A stretch of 64,000 nt of DNA from a gamma proteobacterium symbiont of Ctena orbiculata (GCA_003058495.1 QBVC01000027.1:1-64000); one strand, 5' to 3'; numbered from the stretch's first letter, positions 42,473 through 51,767 are shown. The notes: generated by a model from the letters alone, not told the origin. Made by a program: numbers and translations.

Positions 42473-45400
42473 ATGCATGAGGTAGTCGCCTTTTCGCTCA
42501 AACAGCGGGTCTTCTACAACCTGATGTTTGTGGTCTTGATCGTGATTGGCTTCTATACCCTGTTCGCCCTGCCCGCGGAGCGCTACCCCAACTTCGGATT
42601 TGGCGAGGTGATCATCTCCACTGTCTATCCGGGCGCCTCGCCGGTGGAGGTCGAGACCCTGGTTACGCGGAAAATCGAGGACGCCATTGAACAGGTCGAC
42701 GATGTCGAGTGGATCAGCTCCACATCTTTTAGCGGACGCTCCAACATACGTCTCAAGTTCGTAGACGACTCCGACTACGACGCCCTCTATAACGAAGTCA
42801 GGTTCGAGGTGCTCAACATCATCAGCGAGCTGCCCGAGGGGGTGGACCCTCCGTCTCTGCTGAATGCCAAGGTCCAGGACTGGCTGCCGGTTATCGCCAT
42901 CAATCTCGTTGGCGACCACAGCAACCGCGCCCTGGCCCTGATGGGGGAGGAGATCAAGACAAGGCTGCTGAGGATTCCCCATGTGCAGCAGGTCGACTTT
43001 TCCGGTAAGCAGACCCAGGAGTTTCATGTCTATCTCGATCCCCAGAAGCTGCGCGAGTTCGGCATCGGCTTCGACCAGGTGGCGCGGGCGCTGAGCGCGG
43101 CCAATCTCACCATACCGGCGGGGAAGTATACCAACCGAAGCGGCGAATACCTGGTAAAGCTGGACGAACGATTCCACTCCCTTGAGCAGGTACATTCGAC
43201 GGTGGTACGCAGGGATGCGGACGGCAGTCTGGTTCGCGTCATGGATCTGATCACCCATACCGGGATGGGATATCGCGATTCCATCGTCATCTCATCCGTC
43301 AACGGCAAGCCCGCCTTGGGACTCAAGGTGGTCAAGTCGGACCAGGGCAATGCGATGGAGATTCGGGATCAGGTCGTGGCCGTGATCGACGAGTTCCGGC
43401 CAGTGCTGAAGGCACAGGGGGTGGATGTGGTGCTGACCCAGGATTCAACCGTCTACATCAAGGATGGATTGACGACCCTGGGCATGAACATGCTGGTGGG
43501 TATTTTTCTGGTGTCGCTGATCATCTGGTACTTCATGGGCATACGCAATGCCGGCCTGGTGACCATCGGCATCCCCTTTTCGTTCATGATCACCATGTTG
43601 ATCATGTATCTTACCGGCAACAGCCTCAACGAGATCACCCTCTTCTCCTTCGTCCTGGTGACCGGCATCGTGGTGGATGATGCGATCGTCGTGACCGAGA
43701 ACATCTATCGTCACGTGCAGGAAGGAAAACCGCTGCGCGACGCGATCATCAACGGTACGGCCGAGGTGGCGCTGCCGGTGATATCGGCCACCATGACCAC
43801 CGTGGCCGCATTCCTGCCGATGTTGATCATGTCGGGTTCCACCGGTCAATTCTTCGCATTGGTACCCAAGGCGGTGAGCTTCGCCATCATTGCCTCGTTG
43901 ATCGAGTGTCTGCTGATCCTGCCGATCCACTATCTGGATTTCGGTCCCCGTCAGCAGGGCGCGCTGGAACTGCAGCAGCGGGACAACGCAATGATGCGGG
44001 TGGCGCGCCGCTTTACCGACTGGCTGTTGTCCCTGACCATGCGCTATCGCCTGACCTCCCTGATGGTTGTCACGCTGCTGTTTGGCGTGGCGGTTATGAT
44101 TCTTGCGCTGTCCGCGAGCGGCAAGGTTCCGTTGATTCGAATCCAGTTCTTTCCCGACGACTACAAGCTCTACTACGTCGATATTGTCGGGCCGAGCAAC
44201 ATTGCGCTTGAAGAGGTGGATGAGCGGGTCAAGCGGATCGCCGAGAGCGTCATGGAGGATGGGCCGGGAATGGCCAGTGCCGCGGCGGGACTTGCCGGCC
44301 TCTATTTCAACGAGGACTATGAACCGATCTACGGCAACAATCACGGCTCGGTGATGGTAACCATGCCGAGCGCCTCCGATCAGACCTTCGATGATCCACT
44401 GGCCCACCTCGACCGCATGCGCGAACGTTTGAAGCCGATCTATGAAACCGATGGCTACAGGCTCCATATCCATCCGCAAAATGACGGTCCGCCGAGCGGC
44501 AAGGATATCAATGTCCGGGTGGTGGGTGCGAATGTGGATGCTGTTTCAGGACTGGCCAGGGAGTTGCTGCAATTCATGCGTGAATCCCCCGAGATCGGCC
44601 CCCATCTGATCGGACTGAATGACGACCGCGGGGTCCCCAAGCGTGTATTCCGACTCCAGGTCGAGCAGGAGAGAGTGGCGGAGTACGGGTTGGACAACGG
44701 TCAGGTTGCGCAGCTGGCGGCGAGCGTGCTCGACGGCCGCTACCTGGGCAAGTACCGGCATATCGATGAGGAGGTCGATCTCAAGCTCCGGATCGATCCG
44801 CAAGCGCTGCGGGATCCGGAAAATGCCCTCTATATACCGGTGGTTGAGGATGCGGAGCGCCCTATCTATCTCGCCGACCTGGTGAGCGTGCAGACCTACA
44901 ACGAGTCCGGTGAGATCAAACGCTACCAGGGGCAGAGGGCGATCAGTCTCAAGGCCGACATCCGCGACGGGGCACCCACATCGACGCCGGCGGTGGTGAA
45001 CCGGGTCAAGAGCCATTTTGAGACCATTCGCGAACGCTATCCCGGAGCCACGGTGACCTTCGGCGGCGAACACGAGGATACCCAGCGCTCCTTCGAATCG
45101 CTGGCCTATGCCTTCATCATTGCGGTGCTGGTGATGTATGTGATTCTGGCGACGCAGTTCCAATCCTATCTGCAGCCGCTGATCATACTCTCGGCCATCG
45201 TCTTTGCGCTGATCGGGGTGGTATTCGGCAAATTGGTGACCCAGTCGCTGTTTACCGTAAACAGCTTCATTGCTGTCATCGGGGTGGCGGGCGTTGTGGT
45301 CAATGACGCCTTGGTGCTGATCGACTTCATCAACAAACGCTATCGCAAGGGGCTCTCCAGGCGCGAGGCGATCATAGAAGGCGTCAATATCAGACTGCGA

Positions 45401-45631
45401 CCGATCCTGTTGACCACGCTGACCACCTCATTGGGTCTGCTGCCCATGGCGATAGGTTTTCCCAGCTACTCGCTGATCTGGGGAACCATGGCTTCGACCT
45501 TTGTCACCGGGCTGGCGACCGCGACGGCCCTTACCCTGTTTATCATTCCGGTATTATGGGACCTGGTGCAGGGGCTGCAGGAGTGGATTCATCGTCGCCG
45601 GGCTGGCCGGGCGGGGGAAGAGTGGCGGTAA
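42473..45631 (+). CDS. RND-family efflux transporter
   Basis: 1052 aa, typical RND length and layout: first span at residues ~11-30 (VFYNLMFVVLIVIGFYTLFA), large periplasmic domain, then clusters of spans around 330-500 and 865-1030. Charged residues in the transmembrane region (VTGIVVDDAIVVTEN in the first half, VVNDALVLIDF in the second) are the proton-relay site. No metal-binding methionine/heavy-metal signature is evident, so HAE-type organic substrates are more likely than metals. It works with the adaptor upstream. It ends at a bidirectional terminator (45634-45659). Confidence 0.93.
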   Translation: MHEVVAFSLKQRVFYNLMFVVLIVIGFYTLFALPAERYPNFGFGEVIISTVYPGASPVEVETLVTRKIEDAIEQVDDVEWISSTSFSGRSNIRLKFVDDSDYDALYNEVRFEVLNIISELPEGVDPPSLLNAKVQDWLPVIAINLVGDHSNRALALMGEEIKTRLLRIPHVQQVDFSGKQTQEFHVYLDPQKLREFGIGFDQVARALSAANLTIPAGKYTNRSGEYLVKLDERFHSLEQVHSTVVRRDADGSLVRVMDLITHTGMGYRDSIVISSVNGKPALGLKVVKSDQGNAMEIRDQVVAVIDEFRPVLKAQGVDVVLTQDSTVYIKDGLTTLGMNMLVGIFLVSLIIWYFMGIRNAGLVTIGIPFSFMITMLIMYLTGNSLNEITLFSFVLVTGIVVDDAIVVTENIYRHVQEGKPLRDAIINGTAEVALPVISATMTTVAAFLPMLIMSGSTGQFFALVPKAVSFAIIASLIECLLILPIHYLDFGPRQQGALELQQRDNAMMRVARRFTDWLLSLTMRYRLTSLMVVTLLFGVAVMILALSASGKVPLIRIQFFPDDYKLYYVDIVGPSNIALEEVDERVKRIAESVMEDGPGMASAAAGLAGLYFNEDYEPIYGNNHGSVMVTMPSASDQTFDDPLAHLDRMRERLKPIYETDGYRLHIHPQNDGPPSGKDINVRVVGANVDAVSGLARELLQFMRESPEIGPHLIGLNDDRGVPKRVFRLQVEQERVAEYGLDNGQVAQLAASVLDGRYLGKYRHIDEEVDLKLRIDPQALRDPENALYIPVVEDAERPIYLADLVSVQTYNESGEIKRYQGQRAISLKADIRDGAPTSTPAVVNRVKSHFETIRERYPGATVTFGGEHEDTQRSFESLAYAFIIAVLVMYVILATQFQSYLQPLIILSAIVFALIGVVFGKLVTQSLFTVNSFIAVIGVAGVVVNDALVLIDFINKRYRKGLSRREAIIEGVNIRLRPILLTTLTTSLGLLPMAIGFPSYSLIWGTMASTFVTGLATATALTLFIIPVLWDLVQGLQEWIHRRRAGRAGEEWR

Positions 45632-45633
45632 AA

Positions 45634-45659
45634 AAAACGCCCACTTGCGTGGGCGTTTT
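45634..45659. terminator. Bidirectional rho-independent terminator
   Basis: An 11-bp stem AAAACGCCCAC / GTGGGCGTTTT with a 4-base loop, A-tract upstream and T-tract downstream, serves both the RND gene (+) and the convergent PEP-CTERM gene (-). Confidence 0.93.
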
Positions 45660-45679
45660 AAAGATATGAAAGCAAGTGA

Positions 45680-46459
45680 CTAGCTTTTCTTGCGGCCTAT
45701 GCGGCTTGCTCCCATGCCTAGAAGTCCGAGTCCGAGCAATGCCAGCGTAGACGGCTCAGGAACGTTGTACTGCGGTTCCGGTTCTACCTCATCATAGATG
45801 CCGTCATCGTAGAGGTAACTGACGTAGAGGCTGCCGCTCCATGCATTCTCTTTGTTTCTCTGATAGCAGGTGTCGTAGTAACCGCAGCGGGTCAGATCGG
45901 AGATCAGGGTGCGTACGATCCTGAAATCGAGATCATCGGTGCCGACGAAATCGCTCAACGAGAATCCGTCATCCAGGTCGAACAGGCCGTTGAAGCTGCC
46001 TGAATCACTGGAGACATCGTTACAGCTACTCTCGCCTCTGCAGTTAGAACGGACGACCTCGCGATTGCGCTCGACCTCTCTGTCGGGGTCGACGAGCCGG
46101 ATCGACTGTCTGGAGATCGACCTGCCAGCCGCGGACGCGGTCCAGGCGCGCGTCCTTTCGTCATAGGAGTGAACGATGGAGGTGAGGGACCAGTCGCTGG
46201 TAAACCCGATCTGCACGTCCAGCAGCTCACCCAGACTGCCGTTGAAGCGGTCCAGGCTGACAGTCTGCACATCAGTGACCACAGTACGGATGTTGTTTCC
46301 GGCACTGTCGACACCGTCATTCCAGTCGTAGATGATTCCGTTTGAACCAAAACTGAAAGAGGCTACGTCTCCGATGGACATAATGCTTGCGTTGACAGCA
46401 GCGCTGCAGGCAAACAGGGCAGCAAATGCCGCTTTTGTAATAATGTGTTTGGTGTTCAT
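45680..46459 (-). CDS. PEP-CTERM sorting-domain exported protein
   Basis: 259 aa from the ATG with GAGGA 6 bases upstream; a GTG one codon earlier is possible. Signal peptide (KAAFAALFACSAAVNAS), then a beta-rich body with several cysteines (SNCRGESSCND, RCGYYDTC). The tail is a PEP-CTERM sorting signal: VPEPSTLALLGLGLLGMG followed by the basic RIGRKKS. Such proteins are cut and anchored by an exosortase (EpsH/XrtA family) and are linked with exopolysaccharide. No exosortase or other PEP-CTERM gene is in the window, so the machinery must be elsewhere. Ligand unknown. Confidence 0.85.
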   Translation of the reverse strand: MNTKHIITKAAFAALFACSAAVNASIMSIGDVASFSFGSNGIIYDWNDGVDSAGNNIRTVVTDVQTVSLDRFNGSLGELLDVQIGFTSDWSLTSIVHSYDERTRAWTASAAGRSISRQSIRLVDPDREVERNREVVRSNCRGESSCNDVSSDSGSFNGLFDLDDGFSLSDFVGTDDLDFRIVRTLISDLTRCGYYDTCYQRNKENAWSGSLYVSYLYDDGIYDEVEPEPQYNVPEPSTLALLGLGLLGMGASRIGRKKS

Positions 46460-46727
46460 CACAAGTCCTCTAGGCTTCCATTTATTACAACTCTGCCCAG
46501 AATAATGCAGTATGCGTGCCAGTATGTATTTTTCTTTTAATTACAAATGGATATGTTTTTAAGTGATAATAGGGCCCAGGCGATGTGTAAAGAGATCCGA
46601 CATTGGGAAGTAAATGATATTTTTGTTATTAATCAATATGTTAAAATTTGTCCTTACGGAAAATAGGCGTTTTTTTTCTAATATGCCCTACCATCCTGTC
46701 ATCGACCTGTAAGAGATTATAGAAACC

Positions 46728-47405
46728 ATGAAACTGATCGCCATCGAAACCGCATCCGAGACCTGTTCCGCGGCCCTCTTCCATGACGGGGAGATCTATC
46801 TGCGCTATGAGGTAAGGCCCCGCGGCCATAGCGAGCTGATCCTGAAGATGATGGATGAGGTCTTGGCGGAAGCGGAGCTCAGACTCGCCGAGCTGGATGC
46901 GGTGGCCTATGGGCGCGGTCCCGGCTCGTTCACCGGGGTTCGTATCGCGGCGGGGGTGATTCAGGGTGTGGCGTTCGCGGCGGATCTGCCGGTGGTGCCC
47001 GTTTCAACGCTGGCCGCACTGGCGCAGCGCGCCTATCGGGAGAAGGGTGAGCCGAAGCTGCTGACCGCGTTCGATGCGCGGATGGGTGAGCTCTACTGGG
47101 CCGGCTATCGCCTCGGCGAGAATGAACTGGTGACGCCGGCAATCCCGGAACAGGTCGCCAGCGCAGCGCGGGTCGAGATTCCCGTCGACGATGAATGGTA
47201 TGGTGTCGGCTCGGGCTGGGGGGTCTATGCCGAGCAACTTGAACATCGTTTAAATGGGGCCCTTTTGGGCTACAAGGCCGACCTCTATTGCAGCGCACGG
47301 GATGTCGCGCAGCTGGCCGCCGACTACTTCCACCGGGGTGAGGCGGTTGCCCCGGAGCATGCGCTGCCGGTCTATCTGCGCAATCAGGTTGCCGAGAAGA
47401 TGTAG
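46728..47405 (+). CDS. tsaB: tRNA threonylcarbamoyladenosine protein TsaB
   Basis: 225 aa, typical TsaB. N-terminal ASKHA fold MKLIAIETASETCSAALF with the HGHSEL-like segment (RPRGHSELILKMMDEVL) and GRGPGSFTGVRIAAGVIQG. TsaB pairs with TsaD and TsaE in t6A tRNA modification. Upstream promoter region is AT-rich (about 270 bases after the PEP-CTERM gene, opposite strand). No tsaE or rimI neighbour, so the gene stands alone. Confidence 0.95.
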   Translation: MKLIAIETASETCSAALFHDGEIYLRYEVRPRGHSELILKMMDEVLAEAELRLAELDAVAYGRGPGSFTGVRIAAGVIQGVAFAADLPVVPVSTLAALAQRAYREKGEPKLLTAFDARMGELYWAGYRLGENELVTPAIPEQVASAARVEIPVDDEWYGVGSGWGVYAEQLEHRLNGALLGYKADLYCSARDVAQLAADYFHRGEAVAPEHALPVYLRNQVAEKM

Positions 47406-47419
47406 CGACCCCGGGGCAT

Positions 47420-47929
47420 TCAGAAGCTGATGCCGATGGAGCCGAAACCCCGTCCGCCCGAACTGGCGCCGAAACCGAAATGGATGCGGGGCTTGGGCCT
47501 CGGTTCCCGTTCAGGCCATAGGGTGAGCTCGTCACAGGCCAGAACCGGGAAGGTGTAGCTGCTGTCGGCGACCATGCCTTCGCGGTTCGCCGTGAATCTG
47601 CCCGTCGCCGTTACCCTGCGGCCCACCGCATACTCCTCCAGTTCAAGATAGCCGGGCAGGAGGGCGATGAAACGCCCGATCGAGGTGGCGTCGGTTTCGG
47701 GACGCCCATCCGCGTCCAGTGGAAAGGCGAGGATCTGAACCTCCGTCGTTTGCTGCAGGTTTTGGCTCTCGACGATAACTCCGCCCCACTGCAGCGGCGC
47801 CTCTTCCCTGGCGGGCTGGGTGCCGGCCGCCTGTTTTGGCGTGATGCTACGGTCGGCGACAGGAACGACCGGTTGGGTGCTGCAGGCCTGCAGCAAGGAG
47901 AGCATGATGATGAGAGACCAGCGTCCCAT
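47420..47929 (-). CDS. slp: Slp-family outer-membrane lipoprotein, copy 1
   Basis: 169 aa. Signal peptide with lipobox (MLSLLQAC at residues ~9-16). The Slp core is WGGVIVESQNLQQTTEVQIL, SIGRFIALLPGYLELEEYAVGRRVTATGRF and YTFPVLACDELTLWPE. The C-terminal end is glycine-rich (FGFGASSGGRGFGSIGISF). Slp proteins are starvation- or acid-induced outer-membrane lipoproteins of unknown function. The gene lies 5 bases after the second Slp gene, so both are one operon, and its end is convergent with tsaB. Confidence 0.88.
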   Translation of the reverse strand: MGRWSLIIMLSLLQACSTQPVVPVADRSITPKQAAGTQPAREEAPLQWGGVIVESQNLQQTTEVQILAFPLDADGRPETDATSIGRFIALLPGYLELEEYAVGRRVTATGRFTANREGMVADSSYTFPVLACDELTLWPEREPRPKPRIHFGFGASSGGRGFGSIGISF

Positions 47930-47934
47930 GTGGA

Positions 47935-48483
47935 TTACCAGTAGTAGTAGGGGTATCTACGCCAGTAAGGAAAATAGAATGGATCGTAGAACGGGTCGTA
48001 ATAGTAGGGACGGTGGTAGACCTTCTCCTCGGGCCAGAGATAGTAGGCCTCTACTTCGACCACGGGATAGGGGTAGGGATAGTCGCCGACCGGTCTCTTC
48101 ACCACCTCGAGCAGGGTGCCGGTGACCGTGATCTGTCTGTTTTTCGGATACTCCTCGGGCTCCAGGTAGCCCTCGATACGGGCGATGAAGCGGCCGATGC
48201 TGCGCTGGTCGTCGTCGGGCTTGCCCTTATCGGATAGCTGCCGGGAGAGAATCTCGATATGGGTCTCATCGGCCAGGTTCTCCACCGAGATGATATCCCC
48301 GCCCCAGCGCACTCTGGAGTTGGCGAACTGCTGCTGATGCTGCTGCACCTCGTCCACCCGTATATCACCCGCAGGCGGAGTGCCGATTACCTTGGGAACT
48401 TTCGAGGCGCAGCCCGCGAGCAGAAATAGGGTGAGGATAGTTAGAGCTATCTGACGGTTGCATCTGGTCATTGCACGCATCAT
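47935..48483 (-). CDS. slp: Slp-family outer-membrane lipoprotein, copy 2, with aromatic-rich tail
   Basis: 182 aa. Lipobox LLAGC (residues ~21-25). The Slp core parallels copy 1: WGGDIISVENLADETHIEIL, SIGRFIARIEGYLEPEEYPKNRQITVTGTL and EVEAYYLWPEE. The last ~28 residues (VYHRPYYYDPFYDPFYFPYW then RRYPYYYW) are almost only aromatic, proline and charged residues, a feature absent from copy 1. The tail could pack on the outer-membrane surface or mediate binding. First gene of the pair; its start has two adjacent ATGs. Confidence 0.88.
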   Translation of the reverse strand: MMRAMTRCNRQIALTILTLFLLAGCASKVPKVIGTPPAGDIRVDEVQQHQQQFANSRVRWGGDIISVENLADETHIEILSRQLSDKGKPDDDQRSIGRFIARIEGYLEPEEYPKNRQITVTGTLLEVVKRPVGDYPYPYPVVEVEAYYLWPEEKVYHRPYYYDPFYDPFYFPYWRRYPYYYW

Positions 48484-48589
48484 CGCATCCTGGACATGAT
48501 TGTCTCGCTGCCAAATTTGACTCTATCGCTGCGATTAAATTCCTTTCCCGCAAGTGTGCTGGTATCGAGCCTACCGTTTGCGGCTCAAT

Positions 48590-49591
48590 CTACTCAACGA
48601 TACGTTCCTTTTCCGCCTCTTCCTGGTAGTAGTAGTCATAATTCTGATGCATATGATTGGTGAACGACCAGGCCTCGTTATATGAGAGGCCGCTGTTTTT
48701 TGGGATGATGACCTTGACGTAGAGATTGTCATCCTTCTGTTTCAGGCGCTTCAGATTCTGTTCGAGCCTTTTCCGCGAGATCGAGGAGAAGCCGCTATCC
48801 TCCGGTCCTTTGTAATCGATGCGGAAGTATTTTCCGGACTTTGTATAACGCACCTCCACCACCGTCTTGCCCTTGGCGGTGCGGGCCGGGCGCAACAGCT
48901 TGTTGTACTGGATCTTCAGCTTTGAATAGTCCTGCTTCAGATCGACAAGCTGTTCATCCGCTTCCTGGCTGCGGGTCAGGGCCGCCAGCAGCTCCCGGTC
49001 TTTTTCGCTCAGGGTGATGCGAAGCTGTTCCAGATCCTGCTGGGTGGCCGCCTGGCGGGCATTTGCCTGTTCCAGGTCGGCCCGCAGGTTGTCGATACTG
49101 CGGTTTGACTCGGTGATCAGGTCTTGCAGCCTGCTGGTCTCCTGGTTCAGGCGAGTCACCTGGGAGGTCAGGCTGTCCCGCTCCTGGGTCAACAGCTTGC
49201 GCTTGCTTTCAAGCTCGTCCCGCTCGCGGCTGAGGTTGGTGATCTGGAAGCGCTGACTGGAGATCGCCGCTTCCTGCTCCTCGGTGCGTTCGGTCATGCG
49301 CATCAGCTGCATGCGCAGCATGGTGATTTCGTGCTCGCGGGCGATCAGCCGCTCCTCCAGGGTTTCATTCTCTTCATCCGTGGTGCGGACCAGTTCCAGG
49401 GCCTCCTGCTCCGACTCTATGGACATCCTGAGCTGGGAGAGCAGCTCCATGTTGCGCAGCAGCAGGATCACCATCGCCAGCAGGAAGATCATGACGATCA
49501 CGGTCATGATATCGGTGAAGGAGGGCCAGAAACTGTCCTCCCCCTGACTGCCCTGCTGGTTGAGACGAAGATCGATGAAGTTGTTATCCAT
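48590..49591 (-). CDS. MotB-like stator protein with long periplasmic coiled coil
   Basis: 333 aa from the ATG at 49591 (a TTG 9 bases upstream overlaps the channel gene stop as TTGA). A short cytoplasmic N-terminus is followed by one span, PSFTDIMTVIVMIFLLAMVI, with D27 in the place of the proton-binding aspartate of MotB/ExbD. Residues ~55-240 are a long coiled coil (heptads such as LEERLIAREHEITMLRMQLM, and ESKRKLLTQERDSLTSQVTR). A ~100-residue globular C-terminus (VVEVRYTKSGKYFRIDYKGP) is not an OmpA peptidoglycan-binding domain. It pairs with the MotA/TolQ-like gene just upstream. Partner of the motor is unknown. Confidence 0.8.
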   Translation of the reverse strand: MDNNFIDLRLNQQGSQGEDSFWPSFTDIMTVIVMIFLLAMVILLLRNMELLSQLRMSIESEQEALELVRTTDEENETLEERLIAREHEITMLRMQLMRMTERTEEQEAAISSQRFQITNLSRERDELESKRKLLTQERDSLTSQVTRLNQETSRLQDLITESNRSIDNLRADLEQANARQAATQQDLEQLRITLSEKDRELLAALTRSQEADEQLVDLKQDYSKLKIQYNKLLRPARTAKGKTVVEVRYTKSGKYFRIDYKGPEDSGFSSISRKRLEQNLKRLKQKDDNLYVKVIIPKNSGLSYNEAWSFTNHMHQNYDYYYQEEAEKERIVE

Positions 49592-49596
49592 CGGGA

Positions 49597-50526
49597 TCAA
49601 TCGTCCTCGTGCAGACGGAAGCCGCGCTTCAATACATGCTTGATCTCTGCCATGTCGCTATGCAGCGCCTCTTCCCGCTCTTCTTGTCCCTGCAGGGACT
49701 CCAGGATGCGTTGCTCCACCGTTTCAAAGGTTTGCTGGGACTGCTCCATCTGATTGACCAGTTCCTGCAGGGAGCGGACCAGACCGGTGAATTCATAGAG
49801 TGCGCTGTCGGTCTGAACCTGGAATCTGGGAATCAGCTCATTCACCGTTACCTGTTCCACCGCGCTGAGCAGGTTGGTCTGGACATCACCCAGCTTGAGA
49901 TTGAAATAGCCGAAAAAGATGAAGCAGACAATCGCGGTGATGGTGGTCGAGAGTGCGGTGGACATACCATGCACCACCAGGCCCATGCCGCTTGTATTGA
50001 TCGAGGTGGCGAGCTGGTCGGAGGCGCCGATCAAGGCGATGGAGAGGGAGACGATGGTGCCGAATACACCGGTCAAAATGAGAATGTTGTTGATGAATTT
50101 CGGCAGACTGTTGCGGGTGCTCTCGCTGGCGACCAGGGTGGAGGCCAGGGATCCGTGGTTGATCGGGCAATTCGCCTTGTGCAGGCCGAGCATGGTCCGG
50201 TAGCGGTTGGCGATTATCGCCTTCTTGTTGATCTTCTTCAGAGGATCCGGTTCGCCTTCCCGGAGATTGCGCAGGAACCGGATCAGGGCGTTCTCCTCCC
50301 CCGCGTAGTGGAGGAAGATGGTGATCATGCGCAGGATTCCGATGGCAAACAGCCCGACGATGGTGCCGTTGATGATCAGGCCGGTACTGGTCAACTGATT
50401 GCGGAAATAGACGTCATTGATGAATTCATACTTCCAGACAATGAGTGCCGCGATCACAACGGACAGGAGTATCATCCGTATCAGGATGTTACGGCTGAGG
50501 TTTCGACGTAACTGTATGCTTCCCAA
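49597..50526 (-). CDS. MotA/TolQ/ExbB-family proton channel protein
   Basis: 309 aa, TTG start with GGGGAGC upstream. Four hydrophobic segments are visible at residues ~13-35, ~48-72, ~143-167 (NNILILTGVFGTIVSLSIALIG) and ~178-207 (GMGLVVHGMSTALSTTITAIVCFIFFGYF), the last two forming the conserved channel pair of MotA/TolQ/ExbB. A long cytoplasmic region follows the channel helices, ending in a helical tail (VNQMEQSQQTFETVEQRIL). It forms a proton channel with the MotB-like protein encoded next. No flagellar, Tol-Pal or TonB genes are adjacent, so the driven machine is unknown. Confidence 0.85.
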   Translation of the reverse strand: MGSIQLRRNLSRNILIRMILLSVVIAALIVWKYEFINDVYFRNQLTSTGLIINGTIVGLFAIGILRMITIFLHYAGEENALIRFLRNLREGEPDPLKKINKKAIIANRYRTMLGLHKANCPINHGSLASTLVASESTRNSLPKFINNILILTGVFGTIVSLSIALIGASDQLATSINTSGMGLVVHGMSTALSTTITAIVCFIFFGYFNLKLGDVQTNLLSAVEQVTVNELIPRFQVQTDSALYEFTGLVRSLQELVNQMEQSQQTFETVEQRILESLQGQEEREEALHSDMAEIKHVLKRGFRLHEDD

Positions 50527-50951
50527 CGCTCTGCTCCCCGGGGATATGAAATTTCGTTATCAGGCACAAAATAGGGTGAGGTCAAGGGCGGATTGCAGAG
50601 TCGTTATTCAGTTGGCGAAATGGCGGGCGGCGGCCGCACAAACTGTAAATGGTTTTTGTAAATCTTATTCCGCTATTTGAATCAATTACTTGCAATAAAC
50701 AGCCACTTCGAACTCACGTCTGTTGGCTGTCACAGTGTAACCCAGCCAAGGGTACCTCGCCATAGATCCCGCTGATTTCTGCCCCATCGCCCGGGCAGCG
50801 GGCGGACTGTCCCAATTCACCGCCAGGCCGCGGCGGAGGCCGGGGAAGCTGTTGCAGGGTCCATCCAGTATTGTTATATGAGGAGGAGGAGAAGAGGATC
50901 GATCACCCTCCTGGCCGAGGGTGGAGATGATGATGGGTAAACGGGTGTGAC

Positions 50952-51767
50952 ATGGGTTTAGAACGGTCTCTATTTCAAGCGGCGAAGCGCTGCCTGCTCT
51001 CGGAAGTCCTGGATGAAAAGCTGCAACTCACTGATGTTGCTGCAGATGCCTGGGCAAACGGCGAGCTGGTTGCAGGGGCGTGGTCAGCCTGCGACAGGAT
51101 AACCCGGGCGGGGCGTCCGCAACGACCCGAACTGGTCCACCCGAGCCGACTGCCGAGACGCGGCCTGGGCAGTGAAAAGGGCCGTCTGGCCTTGATCCAC
51201 GCCATTGCCCATATCGAGTTCAATGCCATCAATCTTGCCTGGGACGCGGTGATGCGATTTCCCGATATGCCGAGGTCATACTATGACGACTGGGTCCAGG
51301 TGGCGCGGGAAGAGGTCTACCACTTTCGTCTGCTGAGAGCGCGGCTGCAGGCCGGCGGCGCCGAGTACGGTGACTTCCCCGCTCACAACGGCTTATGGGA
51401 GATGGCGCAGAGAACGGCCCACGATCCATTGATCAGAATGGCCCTGGTGCCGCGCATGCTCGAGGCCAGGGGGCTGGATGTGACCCCCGGCATCATTCGC
51501 CGTTTCCAAGCCATTGGCGACGACGAGACCGTAGCGGTGTTGGAGGTTATTCTGCGCGAAGAGGTGGGGCATGTTCAGTTTGGCAGCCGCTGGTATCACT
51601 ACCTCTGTCAACGTCGGGGGCTGGATCCGGAGCAGACCTATTTCGCTCTCCTGGAGAACTTTCTCAACGGCGAGATCCGCTGTCCCCTGCACCATGAGGC
51701 AAGACGGCAGGCGGGATTCAGCAAGCGGGAGTTGAGCCGCCTGGAGGCGCTATGTACCGGGGGCTGA
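50952..51767 (+). CDS. DUF455 ferritin-like protein
   Basis: 271 aa, helical. The di-metal ferritin-like ligands are recognisable as HAIAHIEFNAINLAWDAVMR and DDWVQVAREEVYHFRLLRARL, with the second pair in VLEVILREEVGHVQFG. DUF455 members have the diiron fold and unknown chemistry. The ~425-base spacer before it shows no promoter I can defend; a run of GGAGG-like purines lies 40-70 bases before the start. Its 3' end overlaps the next exported protein by ~16 bases (or is 5 bases from its alternative start), so they are an operon. Confidence 0.88.
   Translation: MGLERSLFQAAKRCLLSEVLDEKLQLTDVAADAWANGELVAGAWSACDRITRAGRPQRPELVHPSRLPRRGLGSEKGRLALIHAIAHIEFNAINLAWDAVMRFPDMPRSYYDDWVQVAREEVYHFRLLRARLQAGGAEYGDFPAHNGLWEMAQRTAHDPLIRMALVPRMLEARGLDVTPGIIRRFQAIGDDETVAVLEVILREEVGHVQFGSRWYHYLCQRRGLDPEQTYFALLENFLNGEIRCPLHHEARRQAGFSKRELSRLEALCTGG

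Noticed and set aside
48590-50526. Zorya antiphage locus (ZorAB) as the identity of the MotA/MotB-like pair
   Set aside because: No ZorC, ZorD or ZorE-like genes adjoin, and the stator partner lacks an OmpA domain.
50526-50951. Short ORF at about 50878-50940 (MRRRRRGSITLLAEGG...) and possible leader before DUF455
   Set aside because: Arises from a purine-rich GGAGG run; no conservation evidence and unlikely as a leader peptide.
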